From: Microcoleus sp. FACHB-1515
GTDB taxonomy: Bacteria; Cyanobacteriota; Cyanobacteriia; Elainellales; Elainellaceae
Assembly: GCF_014696105.1 (NCBI RefSeq)
Contig: NZ_JACJPO010000045.1
Span: forward strand, 1 to 64,000
Length of the DNA: 64,000 bases
Reading direction: 5' to 3'
Part shown: positions 1 through 6,952 of the stretch, one piece after another
Layout of the letters: every line of letters begins with the position of its first letter
Position numbering within the stretch: position 1 is the stretch's first letter
The notes under the pieces: model-generated
Database searches by the model: none
Seen by the model: the letters and a program-made list of their open reading frames with translations, nothing else
What the model was told of the DNA's origin: nothing
Made by a program: the position numbers and the translations under genes

Positions 1-201
1 AAAAGCCTACTGGTCACGGCCAATCAACCGTTTAGCCAATGGGACAGCATCTTTGCTGACTCGATGATGACAGTGGCTGCGGTCGATAGACTGGTGCATC
101 ATGCCGTGATTATCGAGATCCATACCGAAAGCTATCGCAAGCAGGCAGCAGCAGCGCGATCTGCCAGCGCTGGTTCACCAACGAGTGCTCCAGCCGCTTG
201 A
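1..201 (+). CDS. istB: IstB-like ATP-binding protein of an IS21-type element, C-terminal 66 residues
   Basis: The open frame enters from the left edge and ends at TGA 199-201. The visible tail reads LLVTANQPFSQWDSIFAD, then MMTVAAVDRLVHHAVIIEI and ESYR, which matches the end of IstB (sensor region 'TTNLPFSxW...DRLTHR...I...GESYR'). IstB is the AAA+ helper of IS21-family transposases; it binds ATP and selects targets for the IstA integrase. The Walker motifs and any istA lie outside the window, so it cannot be judged whether the copy is intact. The alanine/serine/proline-rich last 15 residues are typical of family tails. Confidence 0.8.
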   Translation, partial: KSLLVTANQPFSQWDSIFADSMMTVAAVDRLVHHAVIIEIHTESYRKQAAAARSASAGSPTSAPAA

Positions 202-216
202 GTGCGATCTGAATCG

Positions 217-275
217 TGTCATCTTGATCTTGGTTGTCATTTCGATCTGAGCATGTCATTTTGATCTCGGTTGTC
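217..275. repeat. Tandem end repeats of the IS21-type element
   Basis: Two imperfect 22-bp direct copies lie at 217-238 and 254-275. Both start TGTCAT, contain TTGATCT and end GGTTGTC, and a third partial TGTCAT/TCGATCT unit sits between them. Multiple short repeats of this kind just beyond istB are the usual right-end structure of IS21-family elements (transposase binding sites). The outer boundary of the IS was not fixed; it probably lies between 276 and 416. Confidence 0.55.
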
Positions 276-416
276 GCCAAGCGCTCAACCCAAATTTTGC
301 TGAGCTGTCGCGCTGGCGATTGGCTCAGGTGACCTGCTCACGCTGCGATGGCTGGTAGACAAGTTCAGTGTTCTTCCCGCCAAGGTGCTGTCGCGACAGG
401 CTACCCCCTTGACATT
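276..416. other. Non-coding junction between IS21 end and tniQ remnant
   Basis: No convincing reading frame is seen. The stretch contains several CGCTGGCGATTGG-like blocks and probably holds the outer end of the IS21-type element and the point where it cut the tniQ-like gene. Confidence 0.3.
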
Positions 417-1145
417 TCACACTCGATGAATTTCTAGCCGTCTCGCAACTTCTTCCATTGGGGGCAGTGGACACTCATGGTTGAGAAGAATGGCTTCTAA
501 TTGCTGTTTGAGATGAGTGGCGTCGATCGCCCTAGCTTCAGCTTTTGGTTCTGATCGTAGAGACATCAGCATTTTGTCCACACCCACACGGATATTTTGT
601 TCTGGTTCCTAAGTTATAAACTCTATTAAGGAGCGGTTAAGGCGATGGCAGATTTGTACTAAAGTATCTAGCTGCGGAAGATTCCTACCATTACACCAAA
701 GCCAAACAGTGTTTTTAGGTAGCTGAAGTTGACGAGCAAACTCTGCTTTGTTTCCACTGGAAACAACATTGATATGAGCTTTGAAGGCTTTTGCAAGATC
801 CTGTTTAGTGATAGCTGAAGCCATACTGGGTGTAGCAGCAATTAGCTCCCCAACTGATTTGCTTATCCAAAGTAATACTTCTAGTTCTTGCTCGGCAATA
901 TTTTTGAGATTGTTATGTGAGTTATCTGGCAATGAACCGAGCCACATCTGACACTGTGAACAGTATCCCAAGCGAGAGTGCCATCTTAAGAAAAGATCAT
1001 TTTTATGACAGTAGGGACAGACCTCTGCCAAGAGACAGTGATGCAACGAACAAACTTTAACAACAGCTAAGGACCAAAATAAGGGTTCATAAATCACTGA
1101 TCCTGTTGCCTGCCACTCTTGATAGCAAATTGGGCACCAAGACAC
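417..1145 (-). pseudogene. TniQ-like transposition protein, interrupted remnant
   Basis: The first part (609-1145) encodes MSWCPICYQEW, then LHHCLLAEVCPYC and LGYCSQCQMW. These are CxxC pairs and an H-x-CLL motif like the zinc-ribbon repeats of TniQ proteins, which direct Tn7-like, Tn5053-like and CRISPR-associated transposons to their target. A helix-turn-helix-like segment follows (AEFARQLQLPKNTVWLWCNG). The frame hits TAG at 609-611, yet the same frame continues to 417 with QQLEAILLNHE and MEEVARRLEIHR, the C-terminal HTH typical of cyanobacterial TniQ-like proteins, and then stops. The N-terminus begins at a GTG with a stop four codons upstream, close to the IS982-type end. Amber codon, missing ends and two flanking insertion sequences argue for a dead gene. 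No tnsA/B/C or cas12k is in the window. Confidence 0.6.
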
Positions 1146-1203
1146 GATGTCGCCTTAACAATTTCCTTTATGGCAGCAGTTCAGACCAGAATACCAGTGT
1201 AAG

Positions 1204-2178
1204 TAACGTGAGTTCTGGATAAGGCAATTAAGCAAACTCCAGTTTGAGTGATGGCTTTTTGGGTTGGTGACAGTAAGCGATCAAGCCGCACACCAGATTG
1301 ACGCAGAAATTCATCGGGCTGCGATGGCGTGAATGCTCAATTTGTGAGATGTTTTTGAGTTGATCAATAATCGACTCGATGATTGCGCGTTTGCGGGCAA
1401 GCAGTTTGTCAGTGAACTGCATCAAGCGCGGTTTCATGTTGCGGCGAGACTTGGCGAAGCACTCGATGTCACGTAGTCTAAGCTGCTCGACCAAGGGCTG
1501 AGAGACATAGCCGCGATCTGCAAACACTTTGCCAAACACGCCTTGGAGCACAAGGAACGGGCTTGCGGTCATCGGTGTTGCCGGGTGTCAGGGTCAAGTT
1601 GAGCAGTTCGCCTTGGTCATTGACCACCAGGTGGAGCTTAAATCCATAGAACCAATCGACCGAGGTTCTGCCTCGCATGGCAAGGAGTTTGAACACTCGG
1701 TGCTGCTTGATGCGGCGATTGTGGCAGACCTTGAGGCTCGTCGAATCAATGAAGCTAATGCCGCAACAGGTTCCAAAGCAGTGCCTGAGATAGGCACACA
1801 AGGGGACTAAAGCCGAGGGCATCCAACTGACGAAGCGCGTGTAACTGACTAATCGAGGAAAAGCATCGCGCCAGTAGACACTCACATGCTGAAGGTAGAA
1901 GTGCTTGAACGTCCGGTAGTGTTGCGGATGAAATGCAATCAGGATCGTCATGATTTCGCTCACGCACAGTTGCCGCGATCGGGGCTTCGCCTCCTGCGGG
2001 CGCGCTGGTGTAGCCTCTGCTTGAGCAGTTGCTTCTGCCAGAGCGGTTCAAAGCGTTGGCAGAAATCATCGACACTGCAAAAAAGTTCTTCTAAGCTAAG
2101 CATTGGGTTGGGGGTGCTGAATGATTTGGTGACTTTCAGCCTACTGCCCCCACCTTTCCTTATCCAGAACTCACGTTA
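1204..2178. mobile_element. IS982-type insertion sequence with perfect terminal inverted repeats
   Basis: The same 21-bp sequence starts the element at 1204-1224 and ends it, inverted, at 2158-2178 (core GAGTTCTGGATAAGG). The 975-bp length and the transposase inside fit the IS982 family. No clear target duplication is visible next to the ends. The element carries broken transposase frames and is probably inactive, although intact ends mean it could still be moved in trans. Confidence 0.85.
1228..2103 (-). pseudogene. IS982-family transposase, two frame disruptions
   Basis: Three consecutive minus-strand frames reconstruct one DDE transposase. The start at 2103 gives MLSLEELFCSVDDFCQRFEP. The middle frame (to 1963) gives SEIMTILIAFHPQHYRTFKHF, GISFIDSTSLKVCHNRR and FYGFKLHLVVNDQGE. 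The third frame (1228-1572) gives [30 protein letters not shown] and [10 protein letters not shown]. All are IS982 signatures, including the DDE-carrying segments DST, DRG and the IIDQLKN helix. The first break, near 1983-2005, coincides with a GC-rich 'GCGCCCGCAGGAGGCGAAGCCC'-type small repeat (written here in two parts: GCCCGCAGGAG, GCGAAGCCCC). The second is a one-base slip near 1560. Confidence 0.85.
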
Positions 2179-2231
2179 TCTTAGTTCAATTGTACTGCGA
2201 AAACAGTACATGGATAAAAAAGTTAAAATAA

Positions 2232-2275
2232 ACAATCACTGTGCGCTGATGAGTAATGCAGTACACAGTGATTGT
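2232..2275 (-). terminator. Hairpin terminator after the vWA/TROVE-like gene
   Basis: Perfect 12-bp arms (ACAATCACTGTG at 2232-2243 and its complement at 2264-2275) flank a 20-nt loop. On the minus strand the hairpin follows the stop codon at 2280 within a few bases and is followed by a T-rich run (TTATTTTAACTTTTTT), the layout of a factor-independent terminator. Confidence 0.6.
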
Positions 2276-2279
2276 AATG

Positions 2280-3785
<1,506 letters not shown>

Positions 3786-3804
3786 TCACATAACCGCGCA
3801 AGTT

Positions 3805-3857
3805 AGAAGAACTGAATTCACGGGTTTTGTCCCCTAAACAAATGTGTAAGTTCTTCT
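3805..3857 (-). other. Long-loop hairpin in the leader of the vWA gene
   Basis: AGAAGAACT (3805-3813) and its perfect complement (3849-3857) face each other across a 35-nt loop, about 70 nt upstream of the ATG on the minus strand. It may be a leader structure or part of a small RNA. Confidence 0.35.
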
Positions 3858-4004
3858 GGTTAGGGCGCGGCGATCGCGTTTTGAATGATTCAATTTATCG
3901 ATTGAGCAACAGGTGAATTCCCCAAACCCGCCCTCACCAAATGCAAATCAGTACGTGGTAGTGAGAAATACAGTACCCGATACGCTTGTCACAATACTGG
4001 GCGT

Positions 4005-4122
4005 AAATTGTAAATGGGAGTTGAACCCATCCGCACTGCCTCAGCGCGACCAAGTGGCGATTGGTAATACCAATCGAAATCCAACTTTCCCAGTTGGCGG
4101 GCTGTACTCGCTTTTGCAAATT
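4005..4122 (-). ncRNA. tRNA-like element (degenerate tRNA or Y-type RNA candidate)
   Basis: A perfect T arm lies at 4014-4030: stem ATGGG/CCCAT, loop TTCAACT. The strands outside it can pair as an A/T-rich acceptor-like stem (4113-4122 with 4005-4014, 8 of 10 pairs). A GCG/CGC D-like stem and an anticodon-like arm (stem CCAAC/GTTGG at 4081-4097, loop TGGGAAA) follow in the correct order. About 50 nt with two hairpins replace the variable loop. Position 33 is G instead of U, so it is unlikely to decode. It lies immediately upstream of the Ro60-like gene, the usual place of bacterial Y RNAs, whose YrlA type carries a tRNA-like module. A decayed serine tRNA is the alternative. Confidence 0.45.
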
Positions 4123-4136
4123 GGCTACCGCTGTTG

Positions 4137-4592
4137 CTACTCAATGAGATCAGTTGCCCAATTCATCGCTTGAATTTGGGCATCGAGTTCGCGATAGTCT
4201 CGCGAGAGTCGATCGATTTGTCGCTGCACATCCGCAACGTTGATGGTGCTAACCAGCCGCAGTTCCGATCGCATGTAGCGATCCGATCGAACAGTGGCAG
4301 CATCGATGACGCCCTCATAAGTTTCTCGCTTCAGCCGCAAAATATCTCGTTCTGCTAGCGCGTCAGAGAGCAATCGATCGCGCAATTCAGTCGTTGAATT
4401 TGTGCGATTGATGCGCTGAATTAGCTGTGTCAATTCAGCGGATAGTGTTTCTAATTCGGCAATCAATTCTTGCGGGTTTTCAGGGGGCTGTTCGCCTTCT
4501 TGCACTCTAGCGCTACGGCTCAAGCGCTGCCGAAGCTGAAAAATTCGCGTCTGATGATCTGCCCGCAAAATCAGGGCTTCTGCTAGTTTCAT
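4137..4592 (-). CDS. DIP1984 (septicolysin-like) family protein
   Basis: 151 residues, starting at ATG 4592 behind GGAGGT (about 4603-4608). The protein starts MKLAEALILRADHQTRI, continues LRQRLSRSARVQEGEQPPENP, INRTNSTT, LSDALAERDILRL, RYMRSELRLVSTI and ends DAQIQAMNWATDLIE. This is the full-length pattern of the DIP1984 family: charged, almost entirely helical, with a predicted long antiparallel coiled coil and the invariant 'INRTN...ALAERD' core. Its biochemical role is not established; the 'septicolysin' name is historical. It lies between the tRNA array and the Ro60-like gene on the same strand, so the three may be co-transcribed. Confidence 0.85.
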   Translation of the reverse strand: MKLAEALILRADHQTRIFQLRQRLSRSARVQEGEQPPENPQELIAELETLSAELTQLIQRINRTNSTTELRDRLLSDALAERDILRLKRETYEGVIDAATVRSDRYMRSELRLVSTINVADVQRQIDRLSRDYRELDAQIQAMNWATDLIE

Positions 4593-4707
4593 TTTATCTT
4601 TACCTCCGTTTGAATAATGTTGCCTTTAAGGTGAAGTCACCTGCGATCGAAGCGCGCCAACAACTGCCATTCTTTTAAGGCCACTTCATGCAAGTTAAAA
4701 AAGCCGT

Positions 4708-4781
4708 TGGTTCATACGCAGGATTTGAACCTGCAACCAATCGAGTAATAGTCGATCGCTCTACCATTGAGCAAGTATGTA
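4708..4781 (-). tRNA. tRNA-Asn-like, anticodon AUU
   Basis: D arm GCTC/GAGC, anticodon stem ATCGA/TCGAT with loop CTATTAC (anticodon ATT), and T arm GCAGG/CCTGC with loop TTCAAAT. The acceptor pairs TACATAC with GTATGAA, with one A/A mismatch, and ends CCA. A34 is very unusual for asparagine, normally read by GUU. The acceptor 5' strand coincides with the end of the 31-nt motif also found in the two interrupted tRNAs. Confidence 0.75.
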
Positions 4782-4804
4782 AGCTTTTTCGATCGGGGCA
4801 CGAA
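4774..4804 (-). repeat. 31-nt array motif, copy 3 (beside tRNA-Asn-like)
   Basis: On the minus strand the copy starts TTCGTGCCCC and ends AAAGCTTACATACT. The same 31-nt layout, first half TCGTryCC and second half AGCyTACATACT, occurs at 5404-5434 and 5624-5654 inside the interrupted tRNAs. Here it abuts a normal tRNA and its stem partner is missing. Confidence 0.6.
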
Positions 4805-4813
4805 GTGAAAGTT

Positions 4814-5131
<318 letters not shown>

Positions 5132-5137
5132 AATTGG

Positions 5138-5222
5138 CGGAAACTGGAGGAATCGAACCTCTACAGCACATAGCTGTACACCTGTTTTCGAGACAGGTTA
5201 TCGCCCAGGGATTGCAGCTTCC
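5138..5222 (-). tRNA. tRNA-Ser(CGA)
   Basis: Acceptor GGAAGCT/AGTTTCC, anticodon stem CCTGT/ACAGG with loop CTCGAAA, long variable arm TACAGC-TATGT-GCTGTA, T loop TTCGATT and discriminator G. Six bases separate it from tRNA-Ser(GGA). Confidence 0.87.
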
Positions 5223-5228
5223 ATTTGG

Positions 5229-5302
5229 GGTGACTGACGAGACTTCAACTCGTTAATACTGGTTTCACAGACCAGCCCCTCCATCACTTCGGGTTCAGTC
5301 AC
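5229..5302 (-). tRNA. tRNA-His(GUG)
   Basis: A perfect acceptor GTGACTG/CAGTCAC, anticodon stem CTGGT/ACCAG with loop CTGTGAA, T arm ACGAG/CTCGT with loop TTGAAGT and discriminator C. C73 fits histidine, but position -1 is T, not the G that bacterial tRNA-His genes normally encode. Confidence 0.85.
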
Positions 5303-5304
5303 AG

Positions 5305-5470
5305 TGGATCTGATCGGAATCGAACCGATTGCTTCCGGATGAGAATTTCACTCATCTCTCGTACAAGTTCACAAAGCTGTTTTTTACTTCTTAACAGGAA
5401 GTTAGTATGTAAGCTTTGCAGGTTGGGATACGAGTTGATTTCGGCGCTCTGCCACTAGAGCTACAGACCC
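5305..5470 (-). tRNA. Interrupted tRNA, about 93-nt insertion at the anticodon loop (unit I)
   Basis: The outer parts form a proper tRNA: acceptor GGGTCTG (5464-5470) with CAGATCC (5306-5312), D stem GCTC/GAGC and T arm ATCGG/CCGAT with loop TTCGATT. The anticodon stem CCGAA/TCCGG has one mismatch. Between the anticodon strands lie about 98 nt, seven of which should belong to the mature loop. The insertion holds the 31-nt motif (5404-5434), stem 1 (5428-5434 with 5358-5364), stem 2 (5412-5418 with 5372-5378, 7 bp) and an 18-nt spacer with a GATGAG/CTCATC hairpin. Neighbouring tRNAs are only 2 nt away on each side, which fixes the ends. The anticodon cannot be assigned. Confidence 0.7.
5404..5434 (-). 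repeat. 31-nt array motif, copy 1 (in interrupted tRNA I)
   Basis: Minus strand: CTCGTATCCC at the start and GCAAAGCTTACATACT at the end. The first seven bases are one strand of stem 1 and AAGCT is part of stem 2 of the insertion. Confidence 0.6.
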
Positions 5471-5472
5471 AT

Positions 5473-5687
5473 TGGTGAATTCGATCGGAGTCGAACCGAT
5501 ATTTTTCGAGTGAGCTAAATTGCTCTTTTCGTGTAAGTTTGTAGAGCATCATTTAACTTGTGCCTTCCCGCCCTCCAACCAAAACAGGCACAGATCAACT
5601 CACCATCAGCATGGATGATATGAAGTATGTAGGCTCGATCGATTTGGACACGAAACCCGAAACGCTTTTCCATTAAGCAACGAACTC
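5473..5687 (-). tRNA. Interrupted tRNA, about 139-nt insertion at the anticodon loop (unit H)
   Basis: Acceptor GAGTTCG (5681-5687) pairs fully with CGAATTC (5477-5483), followed by discriminator A and an encoded CCA. The D arm is GCTT/AAGC and the T arm ATCGG/CCGAT with loop TTCGACT. The anticodon stem is TTTCG/CGAAA. The insertion has the same order of parts as unit I: stem 1 (5648-5655 with 5527-5534, 8 bp), the 31-nt motif (5624-5654), a shorter stem 2 (GAGC/GCTC, 5633-5636 with 5544-5547), a conserved AACTT and an 18-nt spacer with a GAGC/GCTC hairpin. It also carries an extra GTGCCT/AGGCAC hairpin. The decoded amino acid cannot be read from the sequence. Confidence 0.7.
5624..5654 (-). 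repeat. 31-nt array motif, copy 2 (in interrupted tRNA H)
   Basis: Minus strand: TTCGTGTCC at the start and GAGCCTACATACT at the end, same length and layout as the copies at 5404 and 4774. Confidence 0.6.
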
Positions 5688-5694
5688 ATTTGGT

Positions 5695-5767
5695 GGATTC
5701 TGGTCAGAGTTGAACTGACATCTTTCTGCTTGCAAGGCAGACGCTTTTCCAATTAAGCTACAGACCC
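5695..5767 (-). tRNA. tRNA-Ala(UGC)
   Basis: Anticodon stem TCTGC/GCAGA with loop CTTGCAA; T arm GTCAG/CTGAC with loop TTCAACT. The acceptor GGGTCTG/CAGAATC has a G-U and a G/A mismatch near the end, so charging may be weak; alanine's G3-U70 determinant is not present. Confidence 0.75.
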
Positions 5768-5772
5768 AAGAT

Positions 5773-5847
5773 TGGTAGCCTCGGCAGGATTTGAACCCGC
5801 AACTCTCTGTTTGTAAGACAGATGCTCTACCGTTGAACTACGAGGCT
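5773..5847 (-). tRNA. tRNA-Val(UAC)
   Basis: Perfect acceptor AGCCTCG/CGAGGCT, anticodon stem TCTGT/ACAGA with loop CTTACAA, T arm GCGGG/CCTGC, discriminator A and encoded CCA. One of the best-formed members of the array. Confidence 0.9.
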
Positions 5848-5852
5848 ACGAA

Positions 5853-5924
5853 AGCGGAAGACGAGACTCGAACTCGTGCGCTGAGACTGGCAGACTCAGA
5901 TGCTAGCCACTACATCACATCCGC
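5853..5924 (-). tRNA. tRNA-Gly(GCC)
   Basis: Acceptor GCGGATG/CTTCCGC (six pairs), D stem GATG/CATC, T arm ACGAG/CTCGT. The anticodon arm TGAGT/TCTCA has a T/T at the top, loop CTGCCAG giving GCC. Confidence 0.8.
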
Positions 5925-5949
5925 AAAAGCGATTCCTTCGGGGCAGCAG

Positions 5950-6020
5950 GCTGAGCGATGAGACTCGAACTCATATCGTTAGTTTGGAAAACTGAAATGC
6001 TGCCATTACACCACGATCGC
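5950..6020 (-). tRNA. tRNA-Gly(UCC)-like, poor acceptor stem
   Basis: Anticodon loop TTTCCAA gives TCC; stem TCAGT/ACTAA has one mismatch; T arm ATGAG/CTCAT with loop TTCGAGT is perfect. The 5' strand GCGATCG does not pair with CGCTCAG at the 3' side, so the gene is probably decaying. The 5' strand contains a GCGATCG core like the dispersed HIP1 repeats. Confidence 0.6.
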
Positions 6021-6048
6021 AATTTGAAATAAACGTTGACATCAATGG

Positions 6049-6122
6049 GGCTGGTGACAGGAATTGAACCTGCAACCGACTGTTTACAAGACAGTTGCTC
6101 TGCCAAATTGAGCTACACCAGT
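6049..6122 (-). tRNA. tRNA-Thr(UGU)
   Basis: Acceptor ACTGGTG/CACCAGC (six pairs, first mismatched), anticodon stem ACTGT/ACAGT with loop CTTGTAA, T arm GCAGG/CCTGT with loop TTCAATT. Confidence 0.82.
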
Positions 6123-6125
6123 GTT

Positions 6126-6202
6126 TGGTAACGGAGGTAAGAATTGCACTTACTGATTTGCAGGGTATGAACCTGCCGAGCCGCTGTTGCTCCATCTCCG
6201 CA
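6126..6202 (-). tRNA. tRNA-Met(CAU)
   Basis: Acceptor GCGGAG/CTCCGT, D stem GAGC/GCTC, anticodon stem GCAGG/CCTGC with loop TTCATAC, T arm GTAAG/CTTAC with the unusual loop TGCAATT, discriminator A and encoded CCA. It starts directly where the previous tRNA ends. It could be elongator Met or, with lysidine, Ile(CAU). Confidence 0.78.
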
Positions 6203-6276
6203 TACCCCTGACAGGAATCGAACCTGCAATAAACTCGTTTTAAGCGAGCCATGTCTACCAATTGCATCACAGGGGC
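6203..6276 (-). tRNA. tRNA with UAA anticodon but short variable loop (Leu-like)
   Basis: Acceptor GCCCCTG/CAGGGGT, anticodon stem GCTCG/CGAGT with loop CTTAAAA (UAA), 5-nt variable loop TTATT, T arm GCAGG/CCTGT. Normal leucine tRNAs have a long variable arm, and the cyanobacterial tRNA-Leu(UAA) often carries a group I intron; neither is present. It is the promoter-proximal gene of the array. Confidence 0.72.
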
Positions 6277-6952
6277 GCAAGGACTTGTGGTGGAGTAATC
6301 TAGGGTAGCGATCGAACTTTTCACAAAATTTTGTCCTGTCTGTATAACTGTTGTCTTGAAGACAATTATTTTTGTCTTTCACTTTTGTCTGTTAGTGAAG
6401 GACAGATCTATTTATCTTGACCGTTCAATCTCTTCCAAGAGATTGTGCACTACAGCTTAGTTGTTGCTGTGCTTAATTCACAGATGGAAGAAATTGAACG
6501 ATCTCCTACAAAATTCATTAAGTTGTCAAGGTTCAGAAGATGGCTGCTGAGAATGAATTTCTTACGTTATTTCAGCCGATGTTTTGGCTGATTTCATTCT
6601 GAAGCGTTTTTAGAGAATCACTCCTAGAACACTTACGAGCATATGAATGTTCGATCAATGGTTTTTGGAAATTTCAGTAGAACGTAATCGCATCTTTTCT
6701 CCTTGTTTATTTCGTTATACTACTTATACTACACATATACTACATGGGTGTCAAGAGCATTCCAGAAAATTTTTGTGCAGTTCCGCATTGGAGCGAGATC
6801 AAGTCTTTTGCGCGTTCACAAGAATGCACGGACTGCCTCGATCGCACGACAATTGGAACTCAATCATCCTTGACCTTCTACCCCGACCAACTCAGCTATC
6901 CGTCGTATAGTTTTGTCAAAACCTTCTGGGACAGCCCAATTTCCGGTTACTG
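6277..6952. other. Gene-poor region upstream of the tRNA array
   Basis: No supported gene in 676 bases; the short frames lack ribosome sites. It holds the array's presumed promoter, a 20-bp near-palindrome (CAATCTCTT-CC-AAGAGATTG, 6426-6445), and a 15-bp inverted pair with one mismatch (6423-6437 against 6485-6499) that overlaps it. Tracts of TACTTATACTACACATATAC at 6717-6741 may contain promoter elements for the plus-strand gene. Confidence 0.45.
6351..6365 (-). promoter_or_regulatory. Palindrome and TTGTC repeats upstream of the tRNA array
   Basis: A perfect 15-bp palindrome (TTGTCTT-G-AAGACAA) lies about 75 nt upstream of the first tRNA, next to a TATACA that could be a -10 element on the minus strand (6341-6346 region). 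The pentamer TTGTC recurs at 6331, 6351, 6372 and 6385, suggesting a repeated operator. Confidence 0.35.

Noticed and set aside
417-1145. An active CRISPR-associated or Tn7-like transposon
   Set aside because: Only a broken tniQ-like gene is visible; no tnsA/B/C, cas effector or matching ends were found.
4137-4592. DIP1984 protein as a toxin ('septicolysin')
   Set aside because: The name is historical; nothing in the sequence (no signal, no pore-forming motif) supports a toxin role.
5305-5687. Calling the tRNA insertions group I introns
   Set aside because: They are about 93 and 139 nt long, shorter than known group I introns in tRNAs, and I could not find a P7/guanosine-site pattern. They are reported as an unassigned insertion class.
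6203-6276. Standard tRNA-Leu(UAA)
   Set aside because: The anticodon is UAA but the variable loop has only five bases; it is listed as Leu-like only.
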